In this document: piece by piece, positions 27,871 through 39,191 of the stretch | Position numbering within the stretch: the first letter of the stretch is position 1 | Layout of the letters: the number at the start of each line of letters is the position of its first letter | From: Macrolepiota albuminosa | Lineage: Eukaryota; Basidiomycota; Agaricomycetes; Agaricales; Agaricaceae | Reading direction: 5' to 3' | NCBI GenBank assembly: GCA_027475525.1 | Contig: JAMWFC010000108.1 | Coordinates: 311,811 to 375,810, forward strand | Length of the DNA: 64,000 bases | Notes under the pieces: generated by a model | Database searches by the model: none | The model's input: the letters and a program-made list of their open reading frames with translations, nothing else | Told to the model about the DNA's origin: nothing | Made by a program: the position numbers and the translations under genes

Positions 27871-30813
27871 ATGGCCTATTGGGGGCCGCAACAGGGTGAT
27901 AAGAGCTGGCAAGGCTCTAGTGGAGGGGGGAGACCCCTGAATATACAAACGCGAGATTATACTCAGTACCAGAGGCAGCTGCCATATCCAGCAGCAAGCC
28001 AGTTTCAGTCAGCAGGCATGGCCTATCCAGGCCGTGATGAGCCGCTTCTATACCAGATGCCCCTCCACTCGCAAGAGATGGAGGTCGATGACAAAGGGTG
28101 CTATGGGCGCCCAGAGGACAGCATGCGCCACGAGTGCTACTACCAGGAACCATCGTCATGCTCGGCTGCGTTGAATCTGACATATGCAGGTGTGGTGATG
28201 GGGCCGCTGTCAGTACCATGGGCGCATCGGCCCATGGCAGAGTCGTATGGGGAGCCTGCGCCACAAGCGCAGAGGTTAGCAGTGTCAGACGTGCTGTTGG
28301 GCAGACTGGAAGCAGCGGGACAGCCAGTCCCTGCAACTGTGTCCTTCCTGCAAGACAGTCTGGCCATGATGGTGATGGAGGAATTGCTCGACCAGATCAA
28401 GCTAATGAAGAGGCAGCGCGTCGCAGCACTGGAACAGATCAAACACGCATCTAAGCGCAAAATCGCCACAATTGAGGAACCGACCGCCGAGGTCAAGAGA
28501 GCTAAATATCAGCCCAGTCGACCAGTCGACCCTCCATGGGCAAGGATGTCGTCGGACATGCAATTTGCGTGCCATGAGCAGCCTGCTCAGACCGTTGCTT
28601 CGTCATCACGGTTACCCGAGTTGGGCCCTCAGGCCTCCTCAGAGTCGCTGGCGGCAGTCAGTGAACCCTTGGCAGGTCTGTCCCTGGGTCAGTGGGAATC
28701 CACATCATCCTGGGCCCCATCTAGGGGGCCCAAAACCATTGCTGTGGCGCCAAGAGCGCCCACTACCGTTATTCCTCGAGCTGAGCCTGGAGGGAGAACT
28801 CTGGCGCAAAATGTGTCTGCCCCTCTGGTGGCTCAGCCACCATTCAAATCATCTGCCCCGGTCAAGTTGGAGTCGGTACGCCAACGTCGAGGCCATAAGC
28901 CTCCTCTTGATGCCTCCAAGCTGGAGGTGATAGAGTTCCTGGCTGGCATTCCTGCACAGGCCAAGAAGGTCTCAATGTTGTTTTTGTTGCCCGTTACCAT
29001 GCCGGCACCGCAGGCACACTTTCCCGTGGTCGTCTTGACCACTGACCCTCGCTCTCCTGAGCAATATGACGGTCTGGTGGTGACCTCGAAGAATTGCTCC
29101 ATGCCTGAAAAAGGCAAAGCACCCGTGGCCTCCTTATCCGACGAGAGCGACTATGGAGAGTCGAGCTTGGAGCATGAGGAGAAGGTAGAGGAAGGGGAAT
29201 CAGCGGCGGACCGATTCCAGCGAGTATCGCGCAATAAGTGCATTGCAAAGAAGAAGGCAAATCGTGCCAAGGAGCTGCAGGCCCTCAAACAGAGGTCTGA
29301 GGATGAGTTCTTGGGGAGAATTCCCGATGGATTGGGGGTGAAGGTGTGGGGACCACTTGATATTGAGTGAACAAACTCGTGCTTCAGAGGAGCACTCAGC
29401 CACTGCACTTATTATTCGTATCATTCAAATACCGTGCTGTTGGGAGCCAAGGCCAACCGGGCAGCGGCATATGAGTTTTTGTCTGGGCACCATGCTGGCA
29501 TTCCTGCCAGCGTTGTTTACAAGTATTCTCGTGGCCTTCCTTGCACGCTATTAGAGCTGGATCGGCTCTACAAATATTATTCGAATGAGCATGCTCCCCG
29601 TTGCGAACGGGTTACCACCTACCTCCTCATCACGGAGCTTCAGATGTTTGCCCAGCAAACCGATGAGTCATTACATGACCGAACAATGATGCTCCTGATG
29701 AAGGACCTGCGCTATCAAGACCTCGTCAACCCAGCCCAGGGGGCAGACGACCTTGCGCTCGTCGAGCGCTGACACATTCCAGGGCGCTTCCTGCACACAA
29801 AAGAAGATGGCTCGACCGCGCTGCGCATAATGCACGCTCAAGACCCTTCCACACCGTTTGACCTGGATCAGCTTGCACAGTACGCGCTGATCTTTGGTTA
29901 TCCAGGGTTGGAAAACACGTATCAAGGCATTGTGGTCGACCATGCCTACCGCATGCACTGGCAAACCCTTTTAGGGTTTGCCTTATGCCAAGCTCTTTGC
30001 GCTAACAGCGCAGCCAAGCCCGTGATTGTGCGGCACATGATCCTCGTCATGGCCTGCCTGGGTCTTTACTGCGAGGCTATCGCCTCTTATGATGCCATGT
30101 TCCCAGACTAGCCATTTGAGCCCCAGAGAGGGCCCCAGCTGGAACTTCATCCTGTGCACATACCAGACGAATTTGCACGGGACTTTTCAGACAACGATGC
30201 ATTACGTGTCTTACTGCACAACCGGATACCTGCCGACTGGGTAGACCACGCGTATACATACGGAGTGGTCTTCCTGGAGCAGCAATTCCACGCCCCCACG
30301 ATGTCTATGGACATCTTCTGCAACATCGACAACAAGCACATGGAGCGCTTGAATAAATACAGTACCCCTCCCGCAATCCCACAATGGGATGGCTGGCGGG
30401 AGATGACCAAAGATGATCATTATCGTCTTATGTTCAAGCACGACGAGGAAAGTCGTCTTCCCAAAAACACCGAGGCCAATGGCCTCTACTATCTCATTGG
30501 CATGGACCTGAACCAGGTCTGCCTCCTAAAACGCATGGCAGCGCATGACATGCCTACAGCTGACATGGACCCAGGCCGGATCAATCTCCTGTCATGCATG
30601 GCAGAGCATGGTATGCTCACCACCAAAGCTTTAGCGATTAACGTCGCACTAACTGAGTCTATAGTGGTAGACATGCCTGTAGTCGAGGGGCCTATCACCC
30701 CACTGAGGACAGAATCAGCACCTCCCCCTTCCACGATTAACATCGCACTGGAGGAGGAGTCAATGGTGACAGAGACAGGAGTGGGTGCAGGAGCATCACC
30801 GGACGGGTCCTAG
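27871..30813 (+). pseudogene. Chromovirus ORF3: about 980-codon unknown protein downstream of pol
   Basis: A single frame runs from the ATG at 27871 to the TAG ending at 30813. Its only internal stops are TGA at 29368 and 29770 and TAG at 30109. The first 499 codons are intact. The N-terminal half is Pro/Gln/Ser-rich with a helical, possibly coiled-coil segment (VMEELLDQIKLMKRQRVAALEQIK, residues about 165-195) and a Lys-rich stretch near residue 450 (KCIAKKKANRAKELQALKQR). The C-terminal half looks globular (AAAYEFLSGHHAGIPASVV, LLELDRLYKYYSNEHAP, YGVVFLEQQFHAPTMSMD). I recognise no named domain; it is not an envelope-type protein, as there is no signal peptide or membrane anchor. It starts 226 bp after the chromodomain stop. 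Function unknown. Confidence 0.7.
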
Positions 30814-31165
30814 ACCCATATTTTGTTGTGTAGGTACCTCCGAGTAATTCACTTGAAACATCTCAGCTGATACGCACTCCAGAGTTGCGTGTAGATACAG
30901 CGGACTCAGAGGAGGGGTCAATCAATTTTTGTTTTTTCTTTATTATTTTGATATATATATTCATACTGCCTCCACTGCTGGCACAACATGCGCACTTGTC
31001 TGATAAGGACTGACTCCAATGTGTCTAGATGACCCATCTACATTGCAAATAAATGCTAACGTCTGGCACCACGCAATACGCGTGTTATTCATCGGGTGTG
31101 TGTACTATTGTGCACCCTACCTCTCGCTCCAACTTCCTTCCTAAGACCAAGTATTCGGTCTCATT

Positions 31166-31171
31166 GGGGGG
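31166..31171 (+). other. Candidate polypurine tract of the chromovirus
   Basis: Six G residues followed by TA lie directly before the 3' LTR, the expected place of the plus-strand primer. It is short for a polypurine tract. Confidence 0.5.
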
Positions 31172-31173
31172 TA

Positions 31174-31347
31174 TGTAACGGAGTCACACGTAGTACTAGC
31201 ATCAACGACACTATAATTATCCAGTAGAGTATTACATAAGACAACATCTTGTTTTCACTCTAAGTACTAGTCAAATCCGATACTGCGGTCTGATTTAGCA
31301 CTTGTGTGATACACACAAGATAGTTCTAACCCGTAACTCAGGTTACA
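31174..31347 (+). repeat. Chromovirus 3' LTR (174 bp)
   Basis: Same length and ends as the 5' LTR, with six transitions between them. Both inverted repeats are conserved. Confidence 0.95.
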
Positions 31348-31352
31348 TCATC
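31348..31352. repeat. Target-site duplication TCATC (right)
   Basis: Matches 18769-18773. Confidence 0.9.
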
Positions 31353-31629
31353 ACATGCCTTCTCCATTCCACTCTTATTTTAGCTTTATCCGCTGATGTG
31401 TCTCCTGTTTCAGTGCTATCCACTATTGCAAGATCAGATTCTCTCTCTATTTTGTTTTTGACTCTTCAATTTTCATTTAGTGCCCCTGTCTCATTTCCCC
31501 CCCCCTTTCTTCTTGTTTCTCTTAACTTTTGGCAAATTTGTTAACCACTCCTCCATCTTTTACATTCATTCTGCTTTCCATGAGCATTCTTCTGGGTTGT
31601 CTTCACTTGTTCTGTGGACTTCAGTAGTA
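31353..31629 (-). other. Pre-insertion sequence between the two retroelements, coding-like remnant
   Basis: In minus orientation a frame reads about 30 residues (ESDLAIVDSTETGDTSADKA...) up to the chromovirus insertion point. It carries stops further upstream. It probably belongs to an older repeat that both LTR elements entered. No family recognised. Confidence 0.3.
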
Positions 31630-31634
31630 TTCCT
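31630..31634. repeat. Target-site duplication TTCCT (left) of the copia element
   Basis: Precedes the left LTR directly and matches 36650-36654. Confidence 0.85.
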
Positions 31635-31956
31635 TATAGCAATCTTAAGTACTTGTACCTCAGTTCACCATAAAGAACTCTGTTGACCTGTAGCAATCTT
31701 AAGTACTTGTACTACAGGGAAGTAAGTATTGGTAGGTAAATAAGTAGTGATATGGATGTACCCTCAGTTCACCATAAAGAACTGAGGAAATATCTATATA
31801 TGGTAAGTATTTTATATGACGGTCAAGAGGACTGTCGCTGAGATACTGTATAGTCACAATCGGTGATGATTGAGCTTGGTGGGGAAAGAAACAAAAAAGG
31901 AAATTTGTATGATATAGCCGAATGCCGTTGCCACAGCTAAGAGTTGTCTCCCAACA
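31635..31956 (-). repeat. Copia 3' LTR (322 bp)
   Basis: On the plus strand it runs from TATAGCAATC to CCCAACA. Its first dinucleotide is TA where the other LTR has TG, a G-to-A change at the element end. A perfect 9-bp inverted repeat CCTCAGTTC..GAACTGAGG lies at 31762-31787. Confidence 0.92.
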
Positions 31957-31989
31957 CTCCCCCAGACTCAAAGCTGTGGCTCGAGGTCC

Positions 31990-34900
31990 AACAGCCTGAC
32001 GAGGTGTTTATGGCAGGATCAGGAAAGAGGCTTGGTAAAGAGGTCAGCAGGATTTTTGATAGATGGAATGTGCATGACATCAATGTCTCCTTTCTTGACA
32101 CGTTTGCATATATAATGGTGCCGAATATCAATATGTTTGGCTCACGCATGTCCTTTGGTGTACTGAGCAAGGGATTGTCCCGGGGAGTTGTCGACATGGA
32201 TGATCACAGGGAGAGTTTGAGGTAAGTCGATGTCCAGTAACCAGTTGAACATTCACATGGCTTGCTGAGCTTCTTGGGACAACGCCATGTACTCAGCCTC
32301 AGTGGTGGATAGCGCAACAGTGGATTGTCGCTTTGAGCTCCAGGATACGGCTCCCCCGGCCATGGTGAACACATATCCTCCAGTAGATTGATGGGTGTCA
32401 AGGTCTTCTCCATAGTCCGCATCAATGTATCCAATGGGCTTAAGGTTTCCTCCTTTGCAGTAGGTTATGCAGTAGTCCAAAGTTCCATTCACATACTGCA
32501 TCACGTGGGCCAAGGCCTTCCAGTGAGCAGGTCCAGGGTTACTTTGGAACCTCGCCAGTAGGCCTACAGCATACAAGAGATCAGGTCAAGTCGCTGCTTG
32601 TGCTCACATCAACGATCCCAGGGCCTCATGGTAAGGCTTATTCTTTATGTATTGGAGGTCAGGTTTATTCAACAGAGATGGATATTTGGTTAAAACAATC
32701 CCAGTGGGGAGAGGTGTCAATTTCAAGTTTGATGAGCAAAATCCAAAATGTTCCAGCATTCTCTCAAGATAAGGGCGTTGAGACAGTGAGATATCACCAG
32801 TTTTCAGGTCCCTGTCAAACCTTACTCTTAGTATGTACTTGAGTTCCCCCATGTCCTTAATCTTGAACCTAGATCCAAGCTCATCTTTAGCCTTTTGTGC
32901 TCCTCTATAAGTTGTTGTAGTTGTCTGTGATCGTGTGTTCCTTTTCAGCATGCTTATAGTGAACGCAACTGTCTGCTCAAGATGCTAAGTATCCTAGCTT
33001 GTCATAGGTCCTGTCCAAGGTGTTCCACCAGTTGTGACCACCTTGCATGAGACCGTACAGCGTTTTCTTGAGGTGTAGAACCTTTCCCTCCCCCCCCTCA
33101 GAAACCTGGGGGTAGTCTCATGTACACTGTGTATTTGAGCTTGCTGTTGAGATACATGGAGGTAAAATTGACCTGCCAGACATGCATTCCCAAGGCTGCC
33201 GCAATCACCACAGTCATCCGCATAGATTCCAACCGAACCACTGAGGTGTACATTTCGTCGAAATCTTTGCCCTGCACTTGGATGTACCCCTTCACAACCA
33301 GTCATGCCTTCCGCTTTGCAACATTTCCCTCAGCATCAAACTTATTTGTGAATACCCACATGCAGTCAACAATTTTCTTCTCTTCAGATACGTCCTCCAC
33401 ATTCACAATGTCCCAGACCTCCTTGTGGTCCATGACCTTCAACTCAGCTTCCATCGCAGATACCCACAGATCTGGTCGTTGGATTGCCTCCCAGTAACTC
33501 TTGGGGACCAGGTACTCAGAGTCATCTGTTTTCAGGGCCAGGAATGCAAAGGCAGAGGTAATTAGCGCCTCTGGCACCTCCTCACCTGCCGCCCACTCTT
33601 CACCTGCATCCCTTGCTGCAGCCTGCAAATCCAGGGACTCTTGAGATTTGATGATGGCACAGGTAAGACGTACAATTCATGATGAGCGTCGCAATGAAGG
33701 TACAGTTTCTAGTGGTGGTGCAACCACTGGCTCAGCATGAAGGGGGCTGTCGGTTGAGCAGACTCTTGGGGCAACCTGTTGTCTAGGGTATGGAATAGTA
33801 GGGGTAGTCACATCAGTGGGTAGCTGGGCAGTAGAGATCAAGTCGTCCTCATCAGGAAGAACCAGTGTTTGGTGGCCAGTACCCTCCTCAAAGATTACGT
33901 CCCAGCTAGTGACAATGATGCAAGCATTTTTATTGTAGAGTTGGTAGCCATGGCTCAAGTATTCAACCATGACGTATTTGACTGATTGAGGGTTGAGTTT
34001 TGATTTGATGAGCTCCTCAGGGACCCTGGCATATCTGACGCATCTGAATAGACGTAAGTGACCTACATCCTGCTTCTGCCCTGTCTACTTCTCCTCTGGT
34101 ATGACATCTGAATGCCAAGCTGATAGCAGAAGGCTCCGGGTGTGAATGATAGTAGACGCTGCCTCAGCCCATAAGCTTTTCGACAATCCCATCTCAGCAA
34201 GCAAGCAGCAGACTCCATTGAAAACAGTGCAAATCAATCGCTCCACAACCCCATTTTGGGCATAGGCATAGGGCACAACTGTCTTCATTTCTATCCCAGT
34301 TTCTCTGCAAAAATTGTGCCATAGGTGATTCACCCACTCTCTCCCTCCATCCACCTGGATAGTCTGAACCTTGTTTCCAGTCTGTCATTCGGCCTCCAGC
34401 ATGTATGATTTCAGGGCGGCAAGAGTCGTGATGCCTGATTTATTTGCCAGGTAGGAAGCCTGAAGACAGGAGGATCCAGCGTTGGTGAACATCATGAGGT
34501 AGAGAGCGCCTCCAAGAGAGATAACAGTCAATGGTCTCCATAGGTCTATGTAAACCTTTGTCCCAGCAGTCTGAACATCCTCTGATGCCCCATCAAACGG
34601 TCGTGTGGTATGTTTTTCATAGATGCAATCCTCGCAAAGCCCTGGTGCATCTGCTGCCCCTTTCAGATGAAACCCGGTGACCAAACTTCGCGTCCCCAAA
34701 CTCCAAATGGTCTGGACATTTGCGTGCCCAAAACAACGATGCCAGGTATCTATTTTGACCAGTTTGTTCAGCAAACTTGCCACTAAAGCTTTGATTACGT
34801 TTTGAGGTGTCATGAGAGCTGCTTCAAGCTTCTGCAAATGTGTATTTGAGATAGAAAGAAGGTCCAGGAGGTACATTTGATTCATCTTCTTACCCTCCAT

Positions 34901-36283
34901 GAAGATGCTTCCTAACAGGTCTTGGAAATATGCCTTCCCTCCTTTGAACATGACAGAGAAGCCCAGATCATCAAACTTCCCAATTGAGACTAGATTGGCC
35001 ACTAGATCAGGGGTTTGGAGGGCCTTACTGAATACAAGGGTGGACATGCAGCCATTTACATTTACAATCTTTCGAACTGTTCCCATTTCCAAGATGCTAA
35101 ACGTCCCTCCTTGATTTGCAGCAACTCTTTTGTGAGGAGTTTGGTATTTCTGGTACTCCTTGAAGTCATCTCGTTCGACAAAACAGTGATCAGTTGCATC
35201 TGAGTCGGCATAACTGGCAGGACTCCCCCTAGCTTGGAGGGCAGCCGTATTTGCTGAAGCCTCCACTCTGGTAAGGTATTTGTTGAGAGGTTCTAATTTC
35301 TTGTTATAGACTGCTGCTAGTATGAATGGAGTGGCCACCATTAATGCATATGTTGTCTGATCACTCATAGTCACGCTCACCATGTTGGCAGCAGGAGTCT
35401 ATGGTTGAGTGGTAGTGGGGGAGTTTCCCCCTGTTTGAGACGTTGCTGGCGACCCTGCATTTTTTTGCCGTCTGAAATTTGGAGGAAACTGTCCCTCTTT
35501 TCCTCCACCTTTTCAATAGCAATTTTCAATGGCATGACCAGTTCTACCACAGTTTGGATTGATGCACATGAGTTTCTTCTGAGGTTGGGATGTTTTGGTA
35601 ACTAAGGCAGTCGACGTAGTACTCGCCAATAACAATTGTTCCTTTATCCTTTCTCAGTGGACTGTAAGTCCTGCAACCAGTCCGACAGAGGTTTTGGTGG
35701 ATTGGAGTGACGCTACAATGTAATCCCATGAGGCAGGAAGGGACAAGATGATTATAGCTCAGAATTGGTTGTCCTTGAGATCAGCTCCTTTCTCAACAGC
35801 ATTGTTCCATTTTAAGCAGAGGTTGGCGACGTACTCTGGGAAGTCTATTCTGTCCATGTATTTTGTAGCCCTCAATGCATTTTTGGCAGAATTTGCTCCT
35901 AGGTCAGAAATTGTGCCATAGATCTCCTTCAGTGTGGACCAGGCCTTTGCCGCCATGTCAGTCATTTTGATCCTGAGCCCAATAGGATTTTTTGAGTTGT
36001 AGACAATTAGAGCCAGCGCCCATGCATTTCTTACTCATCATTTTTGGGCTGATGGGGCTCTGTCCCACCACTCAGTTGTGGGAGGTGTTGGTATAGTTGT
36101 CTTTGATGTTGGCTCAACAATGGTGCTGTCAAGGTATCTTTCCACGCCCTTGAGCCGTGCAGCAAGTAATACTCTATCTCTGAAAGTAATGTAGTTTATA
36201 CCGTCGAATAAAAATTCATCAGGGAATGTGGGAGGGTTACTATTCCCTCCTGTAGTAGTAGTAGTGACCGTTTTGACCGACAT
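31990..36283 (-). pseudogene. Copia gag-pol polyprotein (inactivated)
   Basis: The start codon complement is at 36281-36283 (MSVKTVTTTTTGG...). Parts in order on the minus strand: Gag (FLFDGINYITFRDRVLLAARLKG; AWSTLKEIYG); protease with DSDATDHC, where the family has DSGAT; pre-integrase and integrase (WHRCFGHANVQTIWSLG, VVPYAYAQNGVVERL); RT (IVDCMWVFTNKFD, QVNFTSMYLNSKL); RNase H (STGGYVFTMAGGAVSWSSKRQ, ALSTTEAEYMALS). Several stops and frameshifts break it. The RT catalytic YxDD is missing: the sequence passes from TTTTTY straight to RGAQKAKDEL, as if the DD segment had been deleted (about 32,895-32,915). Confidence 0.9.
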
Positions 36284-36327
36284 TTTTGTGTGTGAATTTT
36301 AAAGAGCGCTTTTTGGGGCCTATAACC

Positions 36328-36649
36328 TGTAGCAATCTTAAGTACTTGTACCTCAGTTTACTGTAAAGAACTCTGTTGACCTGTAGCAATCTTAAGTACT
36401 TGTACTACAGGGAAGTAAGTATATGTAGGTAAATAAGTAGTGATATGGACGTACCCTCAGTTCACTGTAAAGAACTGAGGAAATATCTATATATAGTAAG
36501 TGTTTTATATGATGGTCAAGAGGACTGTGGCTAAGATACTGTATAGTCACAATTGGTGATGATCGAGCTTGATGGGGAAAGAAATGAAAAAGGAAATTTG
36601 TATGATATAGCCAAACACCACCACCACAGCTGAGAGTTGTCTTCCAACA
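36328..36649 (-). repeat. Copia 5' LTR (322 bp)
   Basis: Same length as the left LTR, with ends TGTAGC..CCAACA on the plus strand. The 9-bp inverted repeat is intact here too (36455-36480), although its loop has changed. Confidence 0.92.
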
Positions 36650-36654
36650 TTCCT
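36650..36654. repeat. Target-site duplication TTCCT (right) of the copia element
   Basis: Follows the right LTR directly and matches 31630-31634. Confidence 0.85.
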
Positions 36655-39191
36655 GACACTTTTCTCATGGGTCTTAGTTTATCATTTGTTGACTGTGCAA
36701 TGGCCAGTCCATGTATCTTGTCACTTCTTTTCATTCCCAGACTTCTTTTTCTTATTTATTTTATTGCCTTTCATGATATTGCCTGGCAGTGGTTCGGTCG
36801 TTTCCTTTAATCTCAATTGGTTCACACATTTTTGTAAATACTTTATTAACACTGGCCAATGTCCTGTTTTCCTCAAGAATATTTCCTTCCTTGATCCCCC
36901 TCATTTCATTTGCCTTTCTCCCTGCAACGGTGCATTCCTTTTTATCTTTTTTCCCACTCTAACAACTACATAGATTGAAGTCCTTCCAGAATGACACTCC
37001 ATTCTATATCTACTGTTCCTCACCAAACTGTTCCGGTGTTGACTTCTGATTTGTTTTAAAAATATTGAAAATGTGTTAACCCATTGCCAGATTCTATTGC
37101 TTTGAATGTATGTCCCACAAAGGGTTGGCATAATGTGTTGGGTTTCAGATGCAATGAAGGTATAGAGATGCAACTGCTACTCATGATAATCATGTGCAGC
37201 ATGTGCCAGTGTTTGCCTGCCTTATACTATCTGATTTGCCATTGATATACAGCAGTAAATAACTTTTTTCCCATTGTTTAAACTGTTTAACAGGATGTAG
37301 AAACAAATTATAGAAGGTTTGAGAACAAACCCGACTTCAATTTACAAAACAGCAACTGAACAATGTGTATTGTTGCACAGAAAGCTCTCTTTGTGATGAA
37401 AAGGGAACTTACATGGCAATGGCTCAATAAAACACCACCTAGCAGATGTGCAACACTGGTTGCATGCAAAACGGTGATGATGCCAACTTTAGTTGGGTGC
37501 GCTGGACGTATATGCAGTACAACACCATCTCCAGTACTTGGTGTGTGTAGTTGTGAGGAGTCCTAACAGGGTCCCAGTGTGCTCAAGCAGAGGTGATAGA
37601 ACAATGTGCTAGACAATAGTGCCTTGGGTGCTACCTAGCAGACAGTAAGCATTGTAGTTTAAACAAAGATATAGAAGAAAAGATGAGTAGCATAGCGTAA
37701 TGTGCCCATAGGTGGCACCATAAATAACAAAGATGAGATAGATGAGGCTAGCGCCCAACTTAGTGATGAAGTCAGGAAAAGCTAGCATGATTTGAATGCT
37801 AAGTGTAACTGGGTGCTCAAGAGGTTACAATTTGTTGTTATATACATGTGAAGTAGCTATTTTATATACTATGCACTACCGTGTTTGCCAAGATAAAAGT
37901 CCATCTGCGGCGGCCTGTCAACGGCAACCTTTTGCACAAGGATAACAGCGACCAATGGCGTTATGACCCATGGCGACCAACAATGACTCTAAATTGACTT
38001 AGAATTATACAGGTCTGCTCACTTTTACTATAACTCCGATTGGCCAGGCTGTTCTGAAGTATGGTCGGAAAATCCTTGACAGATGCCATGAGCGCTAATG
38101 TCAGCGCTACTCATTGTACCAGTTCCTGACAGGTTCAGATGTTGGGGTTAAGTATATTCTGTGCCGCTGTCATTGATCCTTTTAGACTTCTGATTAAAGT
38201 GCCTTGTCAAATGGCAGTGCCTGCTGCTGACTTCTTCTGGAAGTAATCGGGGTTTGGTTAGAGTCCCCTCCCACCATTGTGTTAGCGTTATACATTCTGA
38301 GCCTCCTTTGTCCTTGGAATAGATGAATGGAGTGTGCTGAAGGCCTGGTAGCTGGTGATTAGGGTAAATGGATAAGTCCTGTAGTAGAGTGACAGAGCTA
38401 GAGCTGCTCTATATCCCAAACTGGTCGCTAGAGTCTCCAGTACGTCAAGTGTTGGTTGGCCTATAATGTCTCTTGATGTGCTCAGTCTGAGTAGAAGCCT
38501 ATCAACGGGCCAGGAAATTATTTGTGTTTGAGTGCTAAACAATTCATGCCAAGATTGTATGGCATGTTCCAAGGCCCTCACAAGCTGGAAACCATTTTGG
38601 GATTGGTTGTTGTGCGTAGAATGTGGGATATGGGGGTGCACTGCACATTGAGTTGGCTGACATCGTGTTTGGAACTCGTTGCCAAACCTTTTTGGACTAT
38701 CTGATTGGAACAATTTATAAAAAAATTTCATTTTTGTATGTATCACTTGATATTACATGTGCATGAATAACAGAAGGCCCGTAGAGGGCTGTGCGGCCAC
38801 AGGTGCCCTTAAAACATTATTTGAATCTCTATGGTGATGACAATGGTGAGCACGTGACACATCATTGACGCGACTTTGAACGCGACGCGGTGGTGTTGCA
38901 TCACGCTGTCACGCCTGTCAAGGAACACTCTTCGTGACATTACAGACCCCCACCGCATTCACCTTTTTATAACTACTTAACATCCTTCAGCTATTGATAT
39001 AAATGCATAGATATCTTCATACGTAACCTATCCATATTTCTATATAGTTCAAAGTTTATGTTCTTGAAAATTTGGTCCTTAATTCACTTTTTATATTTTG
39101 GTGTCCGGAGGAAGGTTGGTGTTTTTACAAATAGATATTATGACACGATCGACCAAACTTGGTGTGTCCTTTCTATCATTTTCACTCATCC
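36655..39191. other. Gene-free interval with repeat debris
   Basis: No supported gene. The left 350 bp read in places as a broken minus-strand coding sequence continuous with the remnant at 31353-31629. The minus frame at 38,288-38,746 (152 codons) has no recognisable domain. The last 300 bp before 39,192 should hold the MYND gene promoter. Confidence 0.4.
38851..38858. promoter_or_regulatory. E-box octamer CACGTGAC
   Basis: RTCACGTG on the minus strand, about 335 bp upstream of the MYND-protein ATG. Inferred from its match to the Cbf1-type core only. Confidence 0.25.

Larger units (their letters stand above)
18774..31347 (+). mobile_element. Chromovirus (Ty3/gypsy) LTR retrotransposon with extra ORFs, about 12.6 kb
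   Basis: Complete insertion bounded by two 174-bp LTRs (TGTAAC..GTTACA) and a matching 5-bp TSD. Order on the plus strand: LTR, ORF1 (231 codons), a structured leader, then a single-frame gag-protease-RT-RNase H-integrase-chromodomain polyprotein, then a frame of about 980 codons of unknown function, a G-rich tract, and the LTR. The domain order with a C-terminal chromodomain makes it a chromovirus. It is far longer than the usual 5-7 kb because of the added frames. It is defective: many TGA/TAG stops and two frameshifts in gag-pol, plus three 77-bp duplications. LTR divergence is six differences in 174 positions. Confidence 0.95.
31635..36649 (-). mobile_element. Ty1/copia LTR retrotransposon, about 5.0 kb, defective
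   Basis: Two 322-bp LTRs, a 5-bp TSD and the copia domain order (Gag, protease, integrase, RT, RNase H) on the minus strand. Next to the right (5') LTR, the minus strand reads GGTTATAGGCCCC, close to the internal initiator-tRNA-Met primer site used by copia elements. Next to the left (3') LTR there is a GGGGGAG tract. About 28 of 322 LTR positions differ by eye, nearly all transitions, so this copy is older than the neighbouring chromovirus. Confidence 0.92.

Noticed and set aside
31651..31710. Repeated 24-mer AGCAATCTTAAGTACTTGTAC looking like a short tandem array
   Set aside because: It is an internal feature of the copia LTR, present in both LTR copies, not a separate array or CRISPR.
38288..38746. 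Minus-strand open frame of 152 codons
   Set aside because: No motif recognised and surrounded by repeat debris; length alone is not enough in this AT-balanced region.
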